DNA of 64,000 bases from Tulasnella sp. 424 (lineage: Eukaryota; Basidiomycota; Agaricomycetes; Cantharellales; Tulasnellaceae), in contig WSUB01000131.1 of NCBI GenBank assembly GCA_019633425.1, positions 55,840 to 119,839 of the forward strand. Direction: 5' to 3'. How positions within the stretch are numbered: the stretch's first letter is position 1; each line of letters starts with the position of its first letter. Positions 22,795-33,753 of this stretch are shown piece after piece. The notes under the pieces are model-generated. The model saw nothing but the letters and a program-made list of their open reading frames with translations. It was not told the origin of the DNA and made no database searches. A program made the position numbers and the translations under genes.

Positions 22795-24201
22795 TCACCA
22801 TCCACAACAGCAGATTACCCTTGGGGTGTGCTCGACGTCGACTAATGAGGGGCACTTTGCTCGCAATCTCGGCAGCAGGACGTCCCAGTCATCGAGTACA
22901 GGGGTTTGGAGAGCAACTCCGTCACTTCTACCGTTGTCCGAATCGATAGACCAGCGGGAGGAGACCTGAATCGGGTCGCGAGCGACAAGCAAGTTGGCGC
23001 TGAGGAACTTCACAGAACGGAGATGTTGAAATGACGGTATCTCGTCCAAGAGCTGTTATATAAATTTGTCAATTTTCATGGATGAGGAACAAACAGGGGG
23101 ATAACCTACAATTTGTCCTGGGATGTCCCCGGCCACAGTGATTGTTAAGTGTTGGATCTCGGGTAGATTGCGAGCGAAGGTCTGGAGCGAGCTTCGGACC
23201 AAGTCGAGAGCCCATGGATTATGTAAACGAGTCGAGAGCTTGGTAATCGGAGAACTGGAGAGTGAGAGCTTCCGAACAAGCTGCTCGTCCAATGCGAGTT
23301 CTCCCGTTCCGAGGACGTGGTGAAATTCTTCGACAGGTCGGCCTGGAATAATCGTTGCTGCAGCTTGCAGTGTCGCTTTCAACGATTTCAGCTTCGGAAT
23401 GTCGCTCTCCTGCAGATCCTCCAATCTCAGTGGAAGCCATGAGACCTCCAAACTCTCCAATTCAGGCAGAACGCGAAGGAGAGAAACGAGTTCCGCCGTT
23501 TCCGAAGCTACCGGAAGAGCCAAGCGAGTCAGGGGCATCTTCGAGATGGATGTTCTCACCAGCTCCCAGATCGGATTAGACACCCAATCATAGTAGTCTG
23601 TAAATGCGAGTTCGCGGAGGTTGACGGCGTCGGTGAAAATCTTTATCGCTCTCCGGAAGGACTCCATTTCGGTGATAGGGGTATCAGCCCGTAGCTGAGG
23701 TGACGTTGTACTTTTTCGTAGCCGCAATTGGATTCGATTCTTTTTCTTTGTGGGCGGAGCGAAGATGATTGGCGTTAGCGGACCACGGTAGCTCACAATC
23801 CAGGGTACGAGGTCCGGGCGCTCTGAAAGTGTTCGGTGAAGGCGATCACTCCGGTAGTATACCCATGGATTGACTGTGTTGATGTGGCGATACTGAGTTG
23901 CTTCAAGCAGTGAGTGGAGGTACCGACATGTTTGGAGAAGATGGGCTGTGTCAGTCAAGCTCAAGTGGTCGGCGATGATGAAGAGGATGTCGTCGGGGAG
24001 TTGAACAATTTTTGACGACTTTTGGTACTCCAATGGAGGGCCTCTCGCAGTTGGGTCGATGCAAGATGCTTCGGGAGCCCTGACCCTAGGATGGACAATT
24101 TTCGAAATGAGGGAGAAGATCGTGTGTGCTTTGAATCTCGCCTGAAAAGAGCGTATGGTTAGGACGCAATGCAGGTAGCTTGTCACGGTTCCACATACCA
24201 T
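22795..24201 (-). CDS. F-box-like protein B1
   Basis: Minus-strand subfamily B, 430 residues. Exons are ATG at 24201-24199, 24141-23110 and 23052-22795; all lengths are whole codons. Intron 1 starts GTATGT immediately after the ATG. The F-box-like core KIVQLPDDILFIIADHLSLT is followed by TCRYLHSLLEATQYRHI. The middle contains LHRTLSERPDLVPWIVSYRG and a lysine-rich KKKNRIQLRLRKS patch. Repeats include AVNLRELAFTDYYDW, LPELESLEVSWLPLRLEDL and IIPGRPVEEFHHVLG. The C-terminal exon is LLDEIPSFQHLRSVKFL...CCCGW. Likely a substrate receptor for SCF ubiquitin ligase; the target is unknown. Confidence 0.82.
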
Positions 24202-24477
24202 GGTTGGGACGATGTGAGCTGGCTCCGCAAGACCGCGTTGGTGGCTGAAACCTGGCGACGAACTATGAGTCAAACGACAAATGACCAGGATCACGTGCAC
24301 CGTCACAGCCTCAAGCTCGCCGTCCCGAAGAAAACGTCCTGCCGCGATGGTCAGTTGGTCTAATCTTTAGTGTACATAGCGATCGTGACGTCACGGCATT
24401 AGAGCAAACTTACGCCCCGTTCCTTTATCCCCGGCGTTCGCTCTACAATCGGGCAACTCGCGCCATGTGTTGGCCGT
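24202..24477. other. B1 promoter region
   Basis: 5' flank shared with the other B genes; contains ATCACGTG at about 24291-24298. Confidence 0.45.
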
Positions 24478-24930
24478 GGCGAAAGCCTTCGATGATCCAT
24501 GGATGCGAGTTCCGTTTCAGGCTGTGATGCAAAATTTTGCTCCATATTTCACAAAGTGTCGGGCCTTACGGATTTCCCCCCCCCCCCCCACATCGTTGAG
24601 TTTTCACTGTGCGAGTTCAGGAGGGCCAAGTCAAAAGCACACCTTGAGTCCAATTCCGGAAATGAAATGCTGATGGAGGCACGTCACTTCGACCTTTGGG
24701 TAGGATACGATTTCAGGGCCTTACTTCCCACCTGTGACGACGGTTACTTTTCCATTGAGGTTCGGTGTATCTGCTTTGGGACTGTACGCTGGAGAGCCGA
24801 AGACAAACATGATGCGAAATTGAAGGGGAAGAGTAATTAAAGAGGCAGACTAGGGGAGGGAAATTCGGGAGAGGGGAGGAATAATAAAAGGCTGGTGCCA
24901 CGATCCAGGTCACGTGAATTGGTCCTCAAT
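24478..24930 (-). pseudogene. SDR gene 5' fragment, copy 1
   Basis: Homologous to the 5' part of the intact SDR at 12971-14323, including its start codon (24810-24808), the first exon, the microexon area, part of exon 3 and the promoter up to TCACGTG near 24908. It stops abruptly at the codons matching SIEDFRKN. The coding part has substitutions and a C-run of 14 near 24580-24593. It cannot make an enzyme. It marks a segmental duplication boundary and now lies just upstream of A2-2, on the opposite strand. Confidence 0.75.
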
Positions 24931-25355
24931 CGAAGGACAACGGCACGACACAGGCTTACGACCCCTAAATGCGGTGTATCGAACGAACGAGGCCTATCTT
25001 GCCGTATCCTTGTTTGCAAGTGATGACCGCCCAAGGTATGATATGGAGGGCCAGCCAGTTGCGGCGCTCTCGGAGGCCTGAGGATATATATCGAGGCCAA
25101 TCCCAAGCCTACGCTTTATACTTTCCTTTCGCTGTGTTTATTGTGAGATATAACCAAATAAAAAAACGTATACGGTGGTGGCCCAGGATCCCCTTCTTGG
25201 CTTCGGGGCTTGCGGCGCCTTCTGAGGGCATACGGACAACAATTCTCCAAGTTCTGTGTCCGTCCCTCGTGGCGTGGCTGTGCGACTCACGATGAGTCTT
25301 AAGTCCCACCTCTGCCTCCGAATTGACAGCTCGTCCTCCCTCTCATCCTCACGAA
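24931..25355. other. Promoter region of A2-2
   Basis: Repeat-unit sequence nearly matching 31.42-31.84 kb and, more weakly, 17.1-17.5 kb. No separate gene. Frames reading into exon 2 from 25256 are open but bypass the conserved ATG-intron start. Confidence 0.4.
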
Positions 25356-26751
25356 ATGGTACGCTCTCTTCTCGCTCGAACTCTCCCAGACTGATTAAAA
25401 GTTCTCAGGCAACAAGTCAACCGTCTCGGCTGCGTTCCTTCGTCCCCAAACCTTTCCGCAACAACAACCACCGGGCGGCGAAAATCGCCTTATCCGCTCC
25501 AGACGCAATATGGGAGATTCAAAAGAGCTCCAGGTTCGCTCAACTACCAGCGGACATTCTTCTTCTCATTATGGAGAACTTGCGGAAGGAAACAAAGGCC
25601 AACATCATAAAAACCTGCCGATATCTCCACCACCTCCTTGAATTCACTCTTTACACCCACTTGAGCCCTACCGATCCTGAGAATGACAATGGCAAATGCA
25701 AAACCGCTCTTCTACATCGAACACTGGTGGGACGGGCGGACCTCATACCTTGCATACGCAGCTACAGTGGTCTGCTTCTGCCTAGCCCCACCCAGCCACC
25801 CTCGAAACGGAATGTCATCGACAGGTTGTGGAGTCGAACGGGGTTTGACTCTATCAACCGAGGTGATACTCCCATAACGGAGACGAAAGCCTTCAAAAAC
25901 GCGGTATTCGTGTTCAGCAAGGCTTGCAATATCACCATTCTCGAATCCACCGACCGGCGTGATTGGACGATAGATCCGAGCTTCGAGCCTATTCGAAGGG
26001 CGGTATCCAAAATGCCACTGGTTCGACTTTACATCAGGATTTGCCATTATCCGACAGCAGTCCTTCGGGCGCAACCGGAGTTGGAGCACCTCAAAATTAA
26101 GACCTATAATAATTACCTGTTCACACCGCTTGATAAAAACGATCTTCCAAAGCTCAAGTCACTCAAGGCGCCTCTCAGAGACGCGTCACTAATTGTTCCA
26201 GGAAGTCCGGTTGAGGAGCTGGATCTTACCTCCGGATACATCAGCTGGAATGACGAACTCTTCAAAGACCTTACCCTATCAACAAAACCAATAACCAAGC
26301 TCTCCATCCGCCTTTACCGGCCCTGGCGGGTGGAACGGACCCGAGGAACCTTGCAAATCATCTCACGAAACTTGCGAGACATTCAACACTTGATGGTAAT
26401 TGTAGCAGGCTGTATATCTGAGCAGGTTGTAAGTCTTACCCGGAGTACAACACGTCCTACTTTGCTGAAAACCACCCGCTCGTTGAGGTTCTGGACGAGA
26501 TACCCTCGTTCCAATCCCTCCGCAGCGTGACTTTCCGCGTCGCCAACTTGGCGACATTTCCGACACAGAGCGAGTCCCCCACTCAGGCCCCAATAGATAC
26601 CGTGCAAAGTGATGGACCTACTCATCAAGCTCACGTTTTGGGGGACTGGGATGATCTCTCTGCGCGTTTGAAGACAATGTGTCCATATTTGGTTCACGTT
26701 GAGCATACGCCCGTCAGAGAAGGCAAACGTTGCTGCGCGTCAATGGCATAG
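25356..26751 (+). CDS. F-box-like protein A2-2
   Basis: Three exons: ATG 25356-25358, 25409-26428 and 26488-26751; 428 residues. The N-terminus ATSQPSRLRSFVPKPFRNNN is basic. The F-box-like core is FAQLPADILLLIMENLRKET with TCRYLHHLLEFTLYTHL. The middle reads LHRTLVGRADLIPCIRSYSG. The repeat half includes FKNAVFVFSKACNITILEST, LRAQPELEHLKIKTY, DLPKLKSLKAPLRDA and IVPGSPVEELDLTSGY. The last exon starts VLDEIPSFQSLRSVTFRVAN. An alternative start upstream at 25256 would read through intron 1, but intron conservation across the family favours the start given. SCF substrate-receptor role inferred. Confidence 0.8.
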
Positions 26752-27272
26752 TTGTTTTTTTCTGTTGCTAATGGCATGGAATTTTTTGTTGCATTCCTAT
26801 CTTTAGTTCTGAATTCGCTTTGTTTCCCCTTGACGGTTGTAGATGTTATCACTGGCCAATTGTTTTCTTCGACGGCGCGCGCAAACCTCTCCTTTCCCCA
26901 TATAACTTGGTCATGTTTTCGAACCGGAGGTCCTACACACGCCGAGGCCCCAGCTTTATCGAAATCATTCAATCCGATGGAATGGCCTTACTCAGAATTA
27001 AGCAAGTGCCCATAATCTCCCGAGACGGGTTTCGCCGGTTCTTGAAGTTAGACCATAACCTCAACTAAAAGTGTCCGGCGCTTCCAAATCGATTTAGCGA
27101 CCTTCTGGGATATCCTCGAACTCCGTTGGCGCGATTTCGAAGAAAAGATCCCAACCACCTGCCTCTTGCGAGCTTGAGGCAGTGCGGAGTGTTCGTATTT
27201 GTTCCATCCACCTCAGTCACCGCCGCCACCACCCAACTCCTGGACCCTTTTCCTGCCCCTTCCATCACGGCT
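26752..27272. other. Spacer A2-2 to A1-3
   Basis: About 520 bp: A2 3' flank followed by A1 promoter with the CACCGCCGCCACC tract near 27217-27234. Closely similar to 33.24-33.75 kb. No gene. Confidence 0.45.
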
Positions 27273-28676
27273 ATGGTAAGTCCTATCCTTAGCTGTCCAT
27301 GGGGTTTCAAGACTGATACCCTTTTTCAGACAAGCCACAGAGGGTCTCGACTCCCTGCTTTTATTGGGAACATATTCTGTCCCAAGGACCATGCCAACGA
27401 GCTCGAGTTTCGGAGAATCGACCTAACCAACAAAGGAGCCCTATTAGAGTGCCAAAAAGACTCGAAATTCACCCAACTTCCGGAGGACATCCTTCTGCTC
27501 TTCTCGCTTCACCTGGGCGAGACCGCAAGAGCACGCCTTGTCCAGACGTGCCGATACCTACGCCACTTGCTCGAACCCACGCTTTATGTTCATTTGGGCC
27601 CTTTTTATTCTTCGGAGCCTGATCAGGTCACTCCTCTTCACCAAACACTCGTGAAGCGCCCGGACCTGATCCAATACATACGGAGCTATAAAGGTCCCAT
27701 CATACCGCCTCCCATCCGATCATACCCCCAACCATCGGCTGAGCGAACTCTGCTCAATCTATTCCGAGTACGGAAGGCCATGGAATCGGCCAGCCCACCC
27801 AATCTTCCTATCCCGGAAACCGAAGCCTTTAAAAACGCCGTATTTATTTTCACCAAAGCGACCCACATCGTAGATCTTGAATTTACGGACTACAGGGATT
27901 GGGACTCGGATCCCATATTCGAACCTATCAAAGCCGCGGTGTCCAAAATGTCGTTGAATCGACTGTTCCTTTGGAACTGCGCGGAGCCAATCCAAATCCT
28001 TCGGGCACAACCGGAGCTGGAGCACCTCGAGATTGCGTGGAACATCTGTCCAGTAGAAGGATTGGAGAAAGCCGATATTCCCAAGCTCAGGTCGCTTAGC
28101 GCAACACCAAAAGAGGCTCCGTATATTGTGCCGGGTCGCCCAGTTGAGCAATTCAATCTTGTCGCCGGGTTCGAAGACAATGATCTCGATGAGGGCGCCA
28201 AAAGCCTTGCCTTATCAACAGGACCCATAAATAAACTTTCCATGTGTCTATATCGCCCATGGGATGATCAGAACACTCCAAGAAGACTGCGAATCGTCTC
28301 GCAAAACCTGCCAGATCTTGAAGAGTTGACTATAACTGTCTTCGGAACCATCTCCGCGCAAGTGGTAAGTTCATCCAATATAATGCGCATCGCCATAGAA
28401 ATAATATAAGGACCTAATCAGATTCTTGACGAGATACCGTCGTTCCAGTCTCTCCGTCGCCTGGCTTTTCTCAATGCCAATTTGGCCGTGGCCGCACCAA
28501 CAACTCGCCCCCCTTCGGACGAGTCAGTAGGTCCCTTGAGAGGTGACGATGGTGCCTGCCATGATACTGTAGTAAATGACTGGGACGAGCTCTTCCGACG
28601 TTTGAAGATACTGTGTCCCTTGTTGGTTGAAGTTGAGCGGACACCAGCAAGGCGGGGCGCGCTGTGGATCACGTAG
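27273..28676 (+). CDS. F-box-like protein A1-3
   Basis: 430 residues: ATG 27273-27275, 27330-28364 and 28422-28676, in frame. Core FTQLPEDILLLFSLHLGETA with TCRYLRHLLEPTLYVHL. Repeats include ATHIVDLEFTDYRDWDSDP, RAQPELEHLEIAW, DIPKLRSLSATPKEA and IVPGRPVEQFNLV. The final exon starts ILDEIPSFQSLRRLAFL. Here intron 1 is 54 nt and has no stop, so retaining it would add an 18-residue N-terminal insert (VSPILSCPWGF...). All other A1 copies forbid this by length. Predicted SCF substrate receptor. Confidence 0.82.
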
Positions 28677-28854
28677 ATCGCCGAATTGAGGGTTCAAGCT
28701 TCCCAGACCGGTGTTATCTGCCTTGGAGTTGGAGGATCTCACTCTGAATGTGTCCAGCTGTTCCGAGGCGGTATAGCTACCTTTTGGCATCCATGGTGTT
28801 ATCTTAGATCTCCGTCAGCGTTATAACAGCCAGTTTCCAACTTTCGTGTCACGA
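28677..28854. other. 3' flank of A1-3
   Basis: Non-coding; resembles the A1-1 3' flank, leading into the remnant of a further A1 copy. Confidence 0.4.
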
Positions 28855-29080
28855 CGCGGACTGTTTGTGTTTGTTCCGCCACCACCGCCACCGCCGCATC
28901 ACTGAACTCTTTGTGCAGCTGTACCCTTTGCCCGCGCCCTCATCAACGACTATGGCAAGCCTTTGTCTAGTTTTTCGTGCCTTATTCAATTCCGGCGAAG
29001 CCACAGAGGGCCTCTCCTTCGTTCTCTTGTTCGTAACATATTACGTCTAAAGAACCAGGTCAACGACCCCGAGTGTCGGA
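28855..29080 (+). pseudogene. A1 F-box-like gene remnant (promoter and 5' end)
   Basis: Promoter tract CCACCACCGCCACC, then ATG near 28951 followed by GCAAGC (the usual GTAAGC donor with a T-to-C change). An intron-like stretch and a short piece of exon 2 follow, matching the EATEGL/SHRGSL start, ending at about 29080. The rest of the gene is missing and the sequence joins B2 3' flank. It is a truncated copy left by unequal exchange. Confidence 0.65.
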
Positions 29081-29348
29081 GCACCGGTTTACCACCGGCT
29101 GGAGCCTCTCTGGTTTAGTGCGGAACTGTTTATGTATTTGTTGCCTATTTCAAGGACACCAGGTGCAGCGAGATAATCTGGACGTTGAATCGCACTGCTG
29201 CTGACCTGGTGGCTGGACGCTCATCACGAATCGAAAAGAAGAGGTCGCAACTCGTGAATCAAGATGTGTGTATATACCGCTTTACTAATATACAGGCATT
29301 ACTCCAGATGGTGTCTCACACAACTTGAAAAATGAGACACTTCGAGGC
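29081..29348. other. 3' flank of B2, repeated at other B genes
   Basis: About 29150-29300 matches 35.66-35.80, 39.78-39.91 and 45.49-45.63 kb. This is a conserved 3' flank shared by B genes. Confidence 0.45.
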
Positions 29349-30776
29349 TCACCATCCACAACTTGAACAGCAGATTAGTCTTCGGGTGTGCTCGATGTCG
29401 ACTAATGAAGGACACTTTGCTCGCAGTCTCGGCAGCAGGACCTCCCAGGCGTCGGGTACAGCGGTTTGGGGAGCAACTCCGTCATTTCTATCATTGTCCG
29501 AATTGATAGACACGCGGGGGGAGACCGGAATCGGGTCGCTAGCGACAAACAAGTCGGCGCTGAGGAACTTCACAGAACGGAGGTGTTGAAATGACGGTAT
29601 CTCGTCCAAGAGCTGTTAGATAAAGTCAGGGCTAAGTTTTAGTTTTTCATTGATGGGTAATAGACTAAGGGACGACCTACGATTTGTCCTAGGATCTCCC
29701 CGCCCACATTGATTGTTAAATGTTGGACCTCGGGTAGACATCGAGCAAAGGCCTGGAGCGCGCTTCGGACCAAGTCGTGAGCCCATGGATTATGTAACCG
29801 AGTCGAGAGCTTGGTAATCGGAGAACTGGAGAGTGAGAGCTTCCGAACAAGCCGCTCGTCTAACGCCAGTTCTCCCGTTCCGAGTATATGGTGAAATTCT
29901 TCGACAGGTCGACCTGGAATAATCGTTGCTGCATCTTGCAATGTCGCTTTCAACGATTTCAGCTTCTGAATGTCGCTCGCCTTCAGGTCCTCCAATCTCG
30001 CTGAAGCCCATGAAAGTTCCAAACTCTCCAATCCAGGGAGAGCGCGAAGGAGAGGAACGACTTCCGCCGTTTCCGAAGTTGCCGGAAGAACCAGGCGAGT
30101 CAGGGGCATCTTCGAGACAGATGTTCTCACCGACTCCCAAGTCGGATCGGACACCCAATCATGGTAGTCTGTAAATTCAAGTTCGCGGAGGTTGACGGCA
30201 TTGGTGAAAATGTAGATCGCTCTTCGGTTGAAGAGTTCCGTTTCGGTGACAGGGTTGTTATCCCATAGGTGAGGCGGCGTTGTGCTTTTTCGTAACCGCA
30301 ATTGGATTCGATTCTTTTTCTTTACGGGCCGAGCCAACCTGGTTGGCGTTAGCGGACCACGGTAGCTCACAATCCAGGGTACGAGGTCCGGGCGCTCTGA
30401 AAGCGTTCGGTGAAGGCAATCACTCCGGTAGTATACCCATGGATTGACTGTGTTGATGTGGCGGTACTGAGTAACTTCGAGCAGTGAGTGGAAGTACCGA
30501 CAGGTTTGGAGAAGATGGGCTCTGTCAGTCAACCTCAAGTGGTCGGCGATGATGAAGAGGATATCGTCTGGGAGTTGAACGATTTTCGACTCCTTTTGGT
30601 GCTCCAATGGTGGGCCTCGACCAGTTGGGTCCATGCCAGGTGTCCTGGGGGCCCCAACCTTGGGACGAATAATTCTCGAAATAAGGGAGAGGAGCGTGTG
30701 CGCTTTAAGTCTCGCCTGAGAAAAAGCGTATGATTAGGACGCTACGCAGGTAGTTTGTCACGGTTCCACGTACCAT
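29349..30776 (-). CDS. F-box-like protein B2
   Basis: 433 residues: ATG 30776-30774, 30715-29681 and 29612-29349, in frame. The N-terminus ARLKAHTLLSLISRIIRPKV is followed by core KIVQLPDDILFIIADHLRLT and TCRYFHSLLEVTQYRHI. It has the KKKNRIQLRLRKS patch; repeats include AVNLRELEFTDYHDW, LPGLESLELSWASARLEDL and IIPGRPVEEFHHILG. The last exon is LLDEIPSFQHLRSVKFL. Closest relatives are B3 and B5. Predicted SCF substrate receptor; target unknown. Confidence 0.82.
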
Positions 30777-31045
30777 GATCGGTGCTTGTGAGCTGGCTCC
30801 GCAAGACTGCGTTGGTGGTTGAAACCAACCCTGGCGGACAATCACACGACAGATCACGTCTGATCACGTGCACTGCAACAGCCTCAAGCTCGCCCCTGTC
30901 CCGAAGCAAACGTCCTACCGTGGTGGTCAGTTGTTAACCCTTAGTAGAAATAGTGACTGACGTAAGGGCATTAGAGGAAGTATACGCCCCGTTCCTTTGT
31001 CTCCGGTGTTCGCTCTATATTCGGGCAATTCGCGCCACGTCTTGG
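30777..31045. other. B2 promoter region
   Basis: Conserved B-type 5' flank with ATCACGTG at about 30863-30870, leading into the second SDR fragment. Confidence 0.45.
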
Positions 31046-31410
31046 CCGTGGCGAAAGTCTTCGATTGATTTTTGGATGCGAGTTTTGTTTCGGGCTGCGA
31101 CGTAAACTTTTGCTTCATATAACGCAAATGCCGGGGCTCTATGGATTATCGTTGAGTTTTCACTGTGTGGGCTCAGGAGGGGAAAGTCAAAATCACACCT
31201 CGAGTCCAATTCTGGTGACGGAGGCACGTCAGTTTGACTTTTTTTAGGGATATGATTTTAGGGCCTTACTTCCCACTCGTGACGACAGCTACTTTTCCAT
31301 TGAGGCTCGGCTGTTTCTGCTTTGGGATTGTAAGCTGGAGAGCTAAAGCCGAACATGACAAAATTGAAAGGGAGGCCCAGGTCACGTGAGTAGGTCCTCA
31401 ATCGAGGGAC
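31046..31410 (-). pseudogene. SDR gene 5' fragment, copy 2
   Basis: Second truncated copy of the SDR 5' region, from the codons matching SIEDFR back through the start codon near 31357 to the TCACGTG promoter site near 31384. It is shorter than copy 1 by small deletions, including the C-run and part of the intron area. Not functional as an enzyme. Confidence 0.72.
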
Positions 31411-31842
31411 AACCGCACAACACAGACTTACGGCTTTCTAAATGCGGTGTATCAAGCGAACGGGGTTTATCTTGCCACGTAGGCCGGATCCTTGCTTGCA
31501 AGTACTAGTGCTGAACACCCAAGGCATGATATGGACTCGGGCCCGCTAGTCACGGCGCTCTCGGAGGCCTGAAGGAATCGAGGCCAATCCCCAAGCCCAT
31601 GCTTTATACATTCCTTTCGCTATATTTATTGTGAGATATAGCCGAATAAGGAATGTATACGGTGGTGGCCCGGATCCCCCTCTTGGCTTCGGGGCATGCG
31701 GCGCCTTCTGAGGGCATACGAACAACAATTCTCCAAGTTCTGTGTCCGTCCCTCGTGGCGTGGCTGTGCGACTCACGATGAGTCTTAAGTCCCACCTCTG
31801 CCTCCGAATTGAGATCTCGTTCCCCCTCTCATCCCCACGAAG
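31411..31842. other. Promoter region of A2-3
   Basis: Highly similar to the A2-2 upstream region (24.95-25.35 kb), including the stretch just before the start codon. This points to a recent duplication of the unit. Confidence 0.4.
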
Positions 31843-33237
31843 ATGGTACGCTCGCTTCTCTTGCTCGAACTCTCCCAGACTGATTCAAAGTTCTCAGGCA
31901 ACAAGTCAACGGTCTCGGCTGCGTTCCTTCGTCCCCAAACCTTTCCGCAACAACAACCACCGGGCGGCGAAAATCGACTTATCCGCTCCAAATGGAATAT
32001 GGAAGATCCAAAAGAACTCCAAATTCGCTCAGCTGCCGGAAGACATTCTTCTTCTCGTTATGGAGAACTTGCGGAAGAACGCAAAGGTCAACCTCATAAA
32101 AACCTGCCGATACCTCCACCGCCTCCTTGAATCCACTCTTTACACCCGCTTGAGCCCTATCAATCCTGGAGATGACCATGGCGAATACAAAACCGCTCTT
32201 CTACATCGAACACTGGTGGGACGGGAGGACCTCATACCTTGCATACGCAGCTACAGTGGTCTACTTCTGCCTAGCCCCACCCAGCCACCCTCGAAACGGA
32301 ATGTCATCGACAGATTATGGAGTCGAACCGGGTTTGACTCTATCAACCAAGGTGATACTCCCATAACGGAGACGAAAGCCTTCAAAAGCGCGGTATTCGT
32401 GTTCAGCAAGGCTTGCAATATCACCATTCTCGAATTCACCGACCGGCGTGATTGGACGATAGACCCGAGCTTCGAGCCTATTCGAAAGGCGGTATCCAAA
32501 ATGCCACTGGTCCGACTTTACATCAGGATTTGCCTTCATCCGACAACAGTCCTTCGGGCGCAACCGGAGTTGGAACACCTCGAAATCAAGACCTGTGGTC
32601 ATTATATGTTCACAGGGCTTGACAAAAGCGATCTTCCAAAGCTCAAGTCGCTCAAGGCGCCTCTCAGAGACGCGTCACTAATTGTTCCAGGAAGTCCGGT
32701 TGAGGAGCTGGATCTGACCCGCGGATACATCAGCAGGGATGACGAGCTCTTCAAAAACCTTACGCTATCAACAAAACCAATAACCAGGCTCTCCATCCGT
32801 CTTTTCCGCCCATGGCGGCCGGAAAGGACTCGAAGAAGCTTGCAACTCATCTCACAGAACTTGCGAGACATTCAACACTTGACGATAGTTGTAGCAGGCT
32901 GTATATCTGAGCAAGTTGTAAGTATCAGAGTACAATTCGTCCGACTTTGCTGAAACCCACCCGCTCGCTAAAGATTCTGGACGAGATACCCTCGCTCCAA
33001 TCCCTCCGCAGTGTGACTTTCCGCATCGCCAACTTGGCGACATTTCCGACACAGAGCGAGTCCCCCACTCAGGCCCCAGTAGATACCGTGCAAAGTGATG
33101 GACTTACTCATCAAACTCACGTCTTGGGGGACTGGGATGATCTCACTACGCGTTTGAAGACAGTGTGTCCATATTTGGTTCACGTTGAGCATACGTCCGT
33201 CAGAGAAGGCAAACGTTGCTGCTCGTCAATGGCGTAG
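31843..33237 (+). CDS. F-box-like protein A2-3
   Basis: 428 residues: ATG 31843-31845, 31898-32917 and 32974-33237, in frame. It is the nearest paralogue of A2-2: same N-terminus ATSQRSRLRSFVPKPFRNNN, core FAQLPEDILLLVMENLRKNA with TCRYLHRLLESTLYTRL, and repeats with LRAQPELEHLEIKTC, DLPKLKSLKAPLRDA and IVPGSPVEELDLTRGY. The final exon starts ILDEIPSLQSLRSVTFRIAN and ends RCCSSMA. Role as for the family. Confidence 0.82.
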
Positions 33238-33753
33238 TTGATTCTTCCTGTTGCTAATGGCGTGGAACTTTTGCTACATCCATATCTTTAGTTCCGAAAT
33301 AGCTTTGTTTCCCCTGACGGTTGCGGATGTTATCAGTGGCCAATTTCCTTCTTTGACGGCGCGCTCGAACCTCTCCTTTCCCCTTATAACTTTGTCATGT
33401 TTTCGACCTGGAGGTCCCACAGACTCCGAAGTCCCAGCTTTATCGAAAACGCTCGATCCGATGGAATGGCCTCACCCAGCATCAAGGAAGTGTCCATAAT
33501 CTCCCGAGACGGGTTTCGCCGGTTCTTGAAGTTAGACCATGATATCAACTGAAGGTGTCCGGCACTTCCAAATCGATTTAGGGACATTCTGGGATATCCT
33601 CGAACTCCGTTGGTGCCATTTTGAAGGATAGATCCAACCACCTACCTCTTGCGAGCCTGAGGCAGTGCGGAGTGTTCGTGTTTGTTCCATCCACCACCGG
33701 CACCGCTGCCACGACCCAACTCCTGTTCAACTGGATCCTTTTCATCAACGACT
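33238..33753. other. Spacer A2-3 to A1-4
   Basis: Counterpart of 26.75-27.27 kb; A2 3' flank plus A1 promoter with a shortened CCACCACCGGCACC tract near 33690-33705. No gene. Confidence 0.45.

Noticed and set aside
25256..26530. Long single frame with extra N-terminus for A2-2
   Set aside because: It bypasses intron 1, and the same reading is closed by a stop in A2-1; the ATG-only first exon explains all family members.
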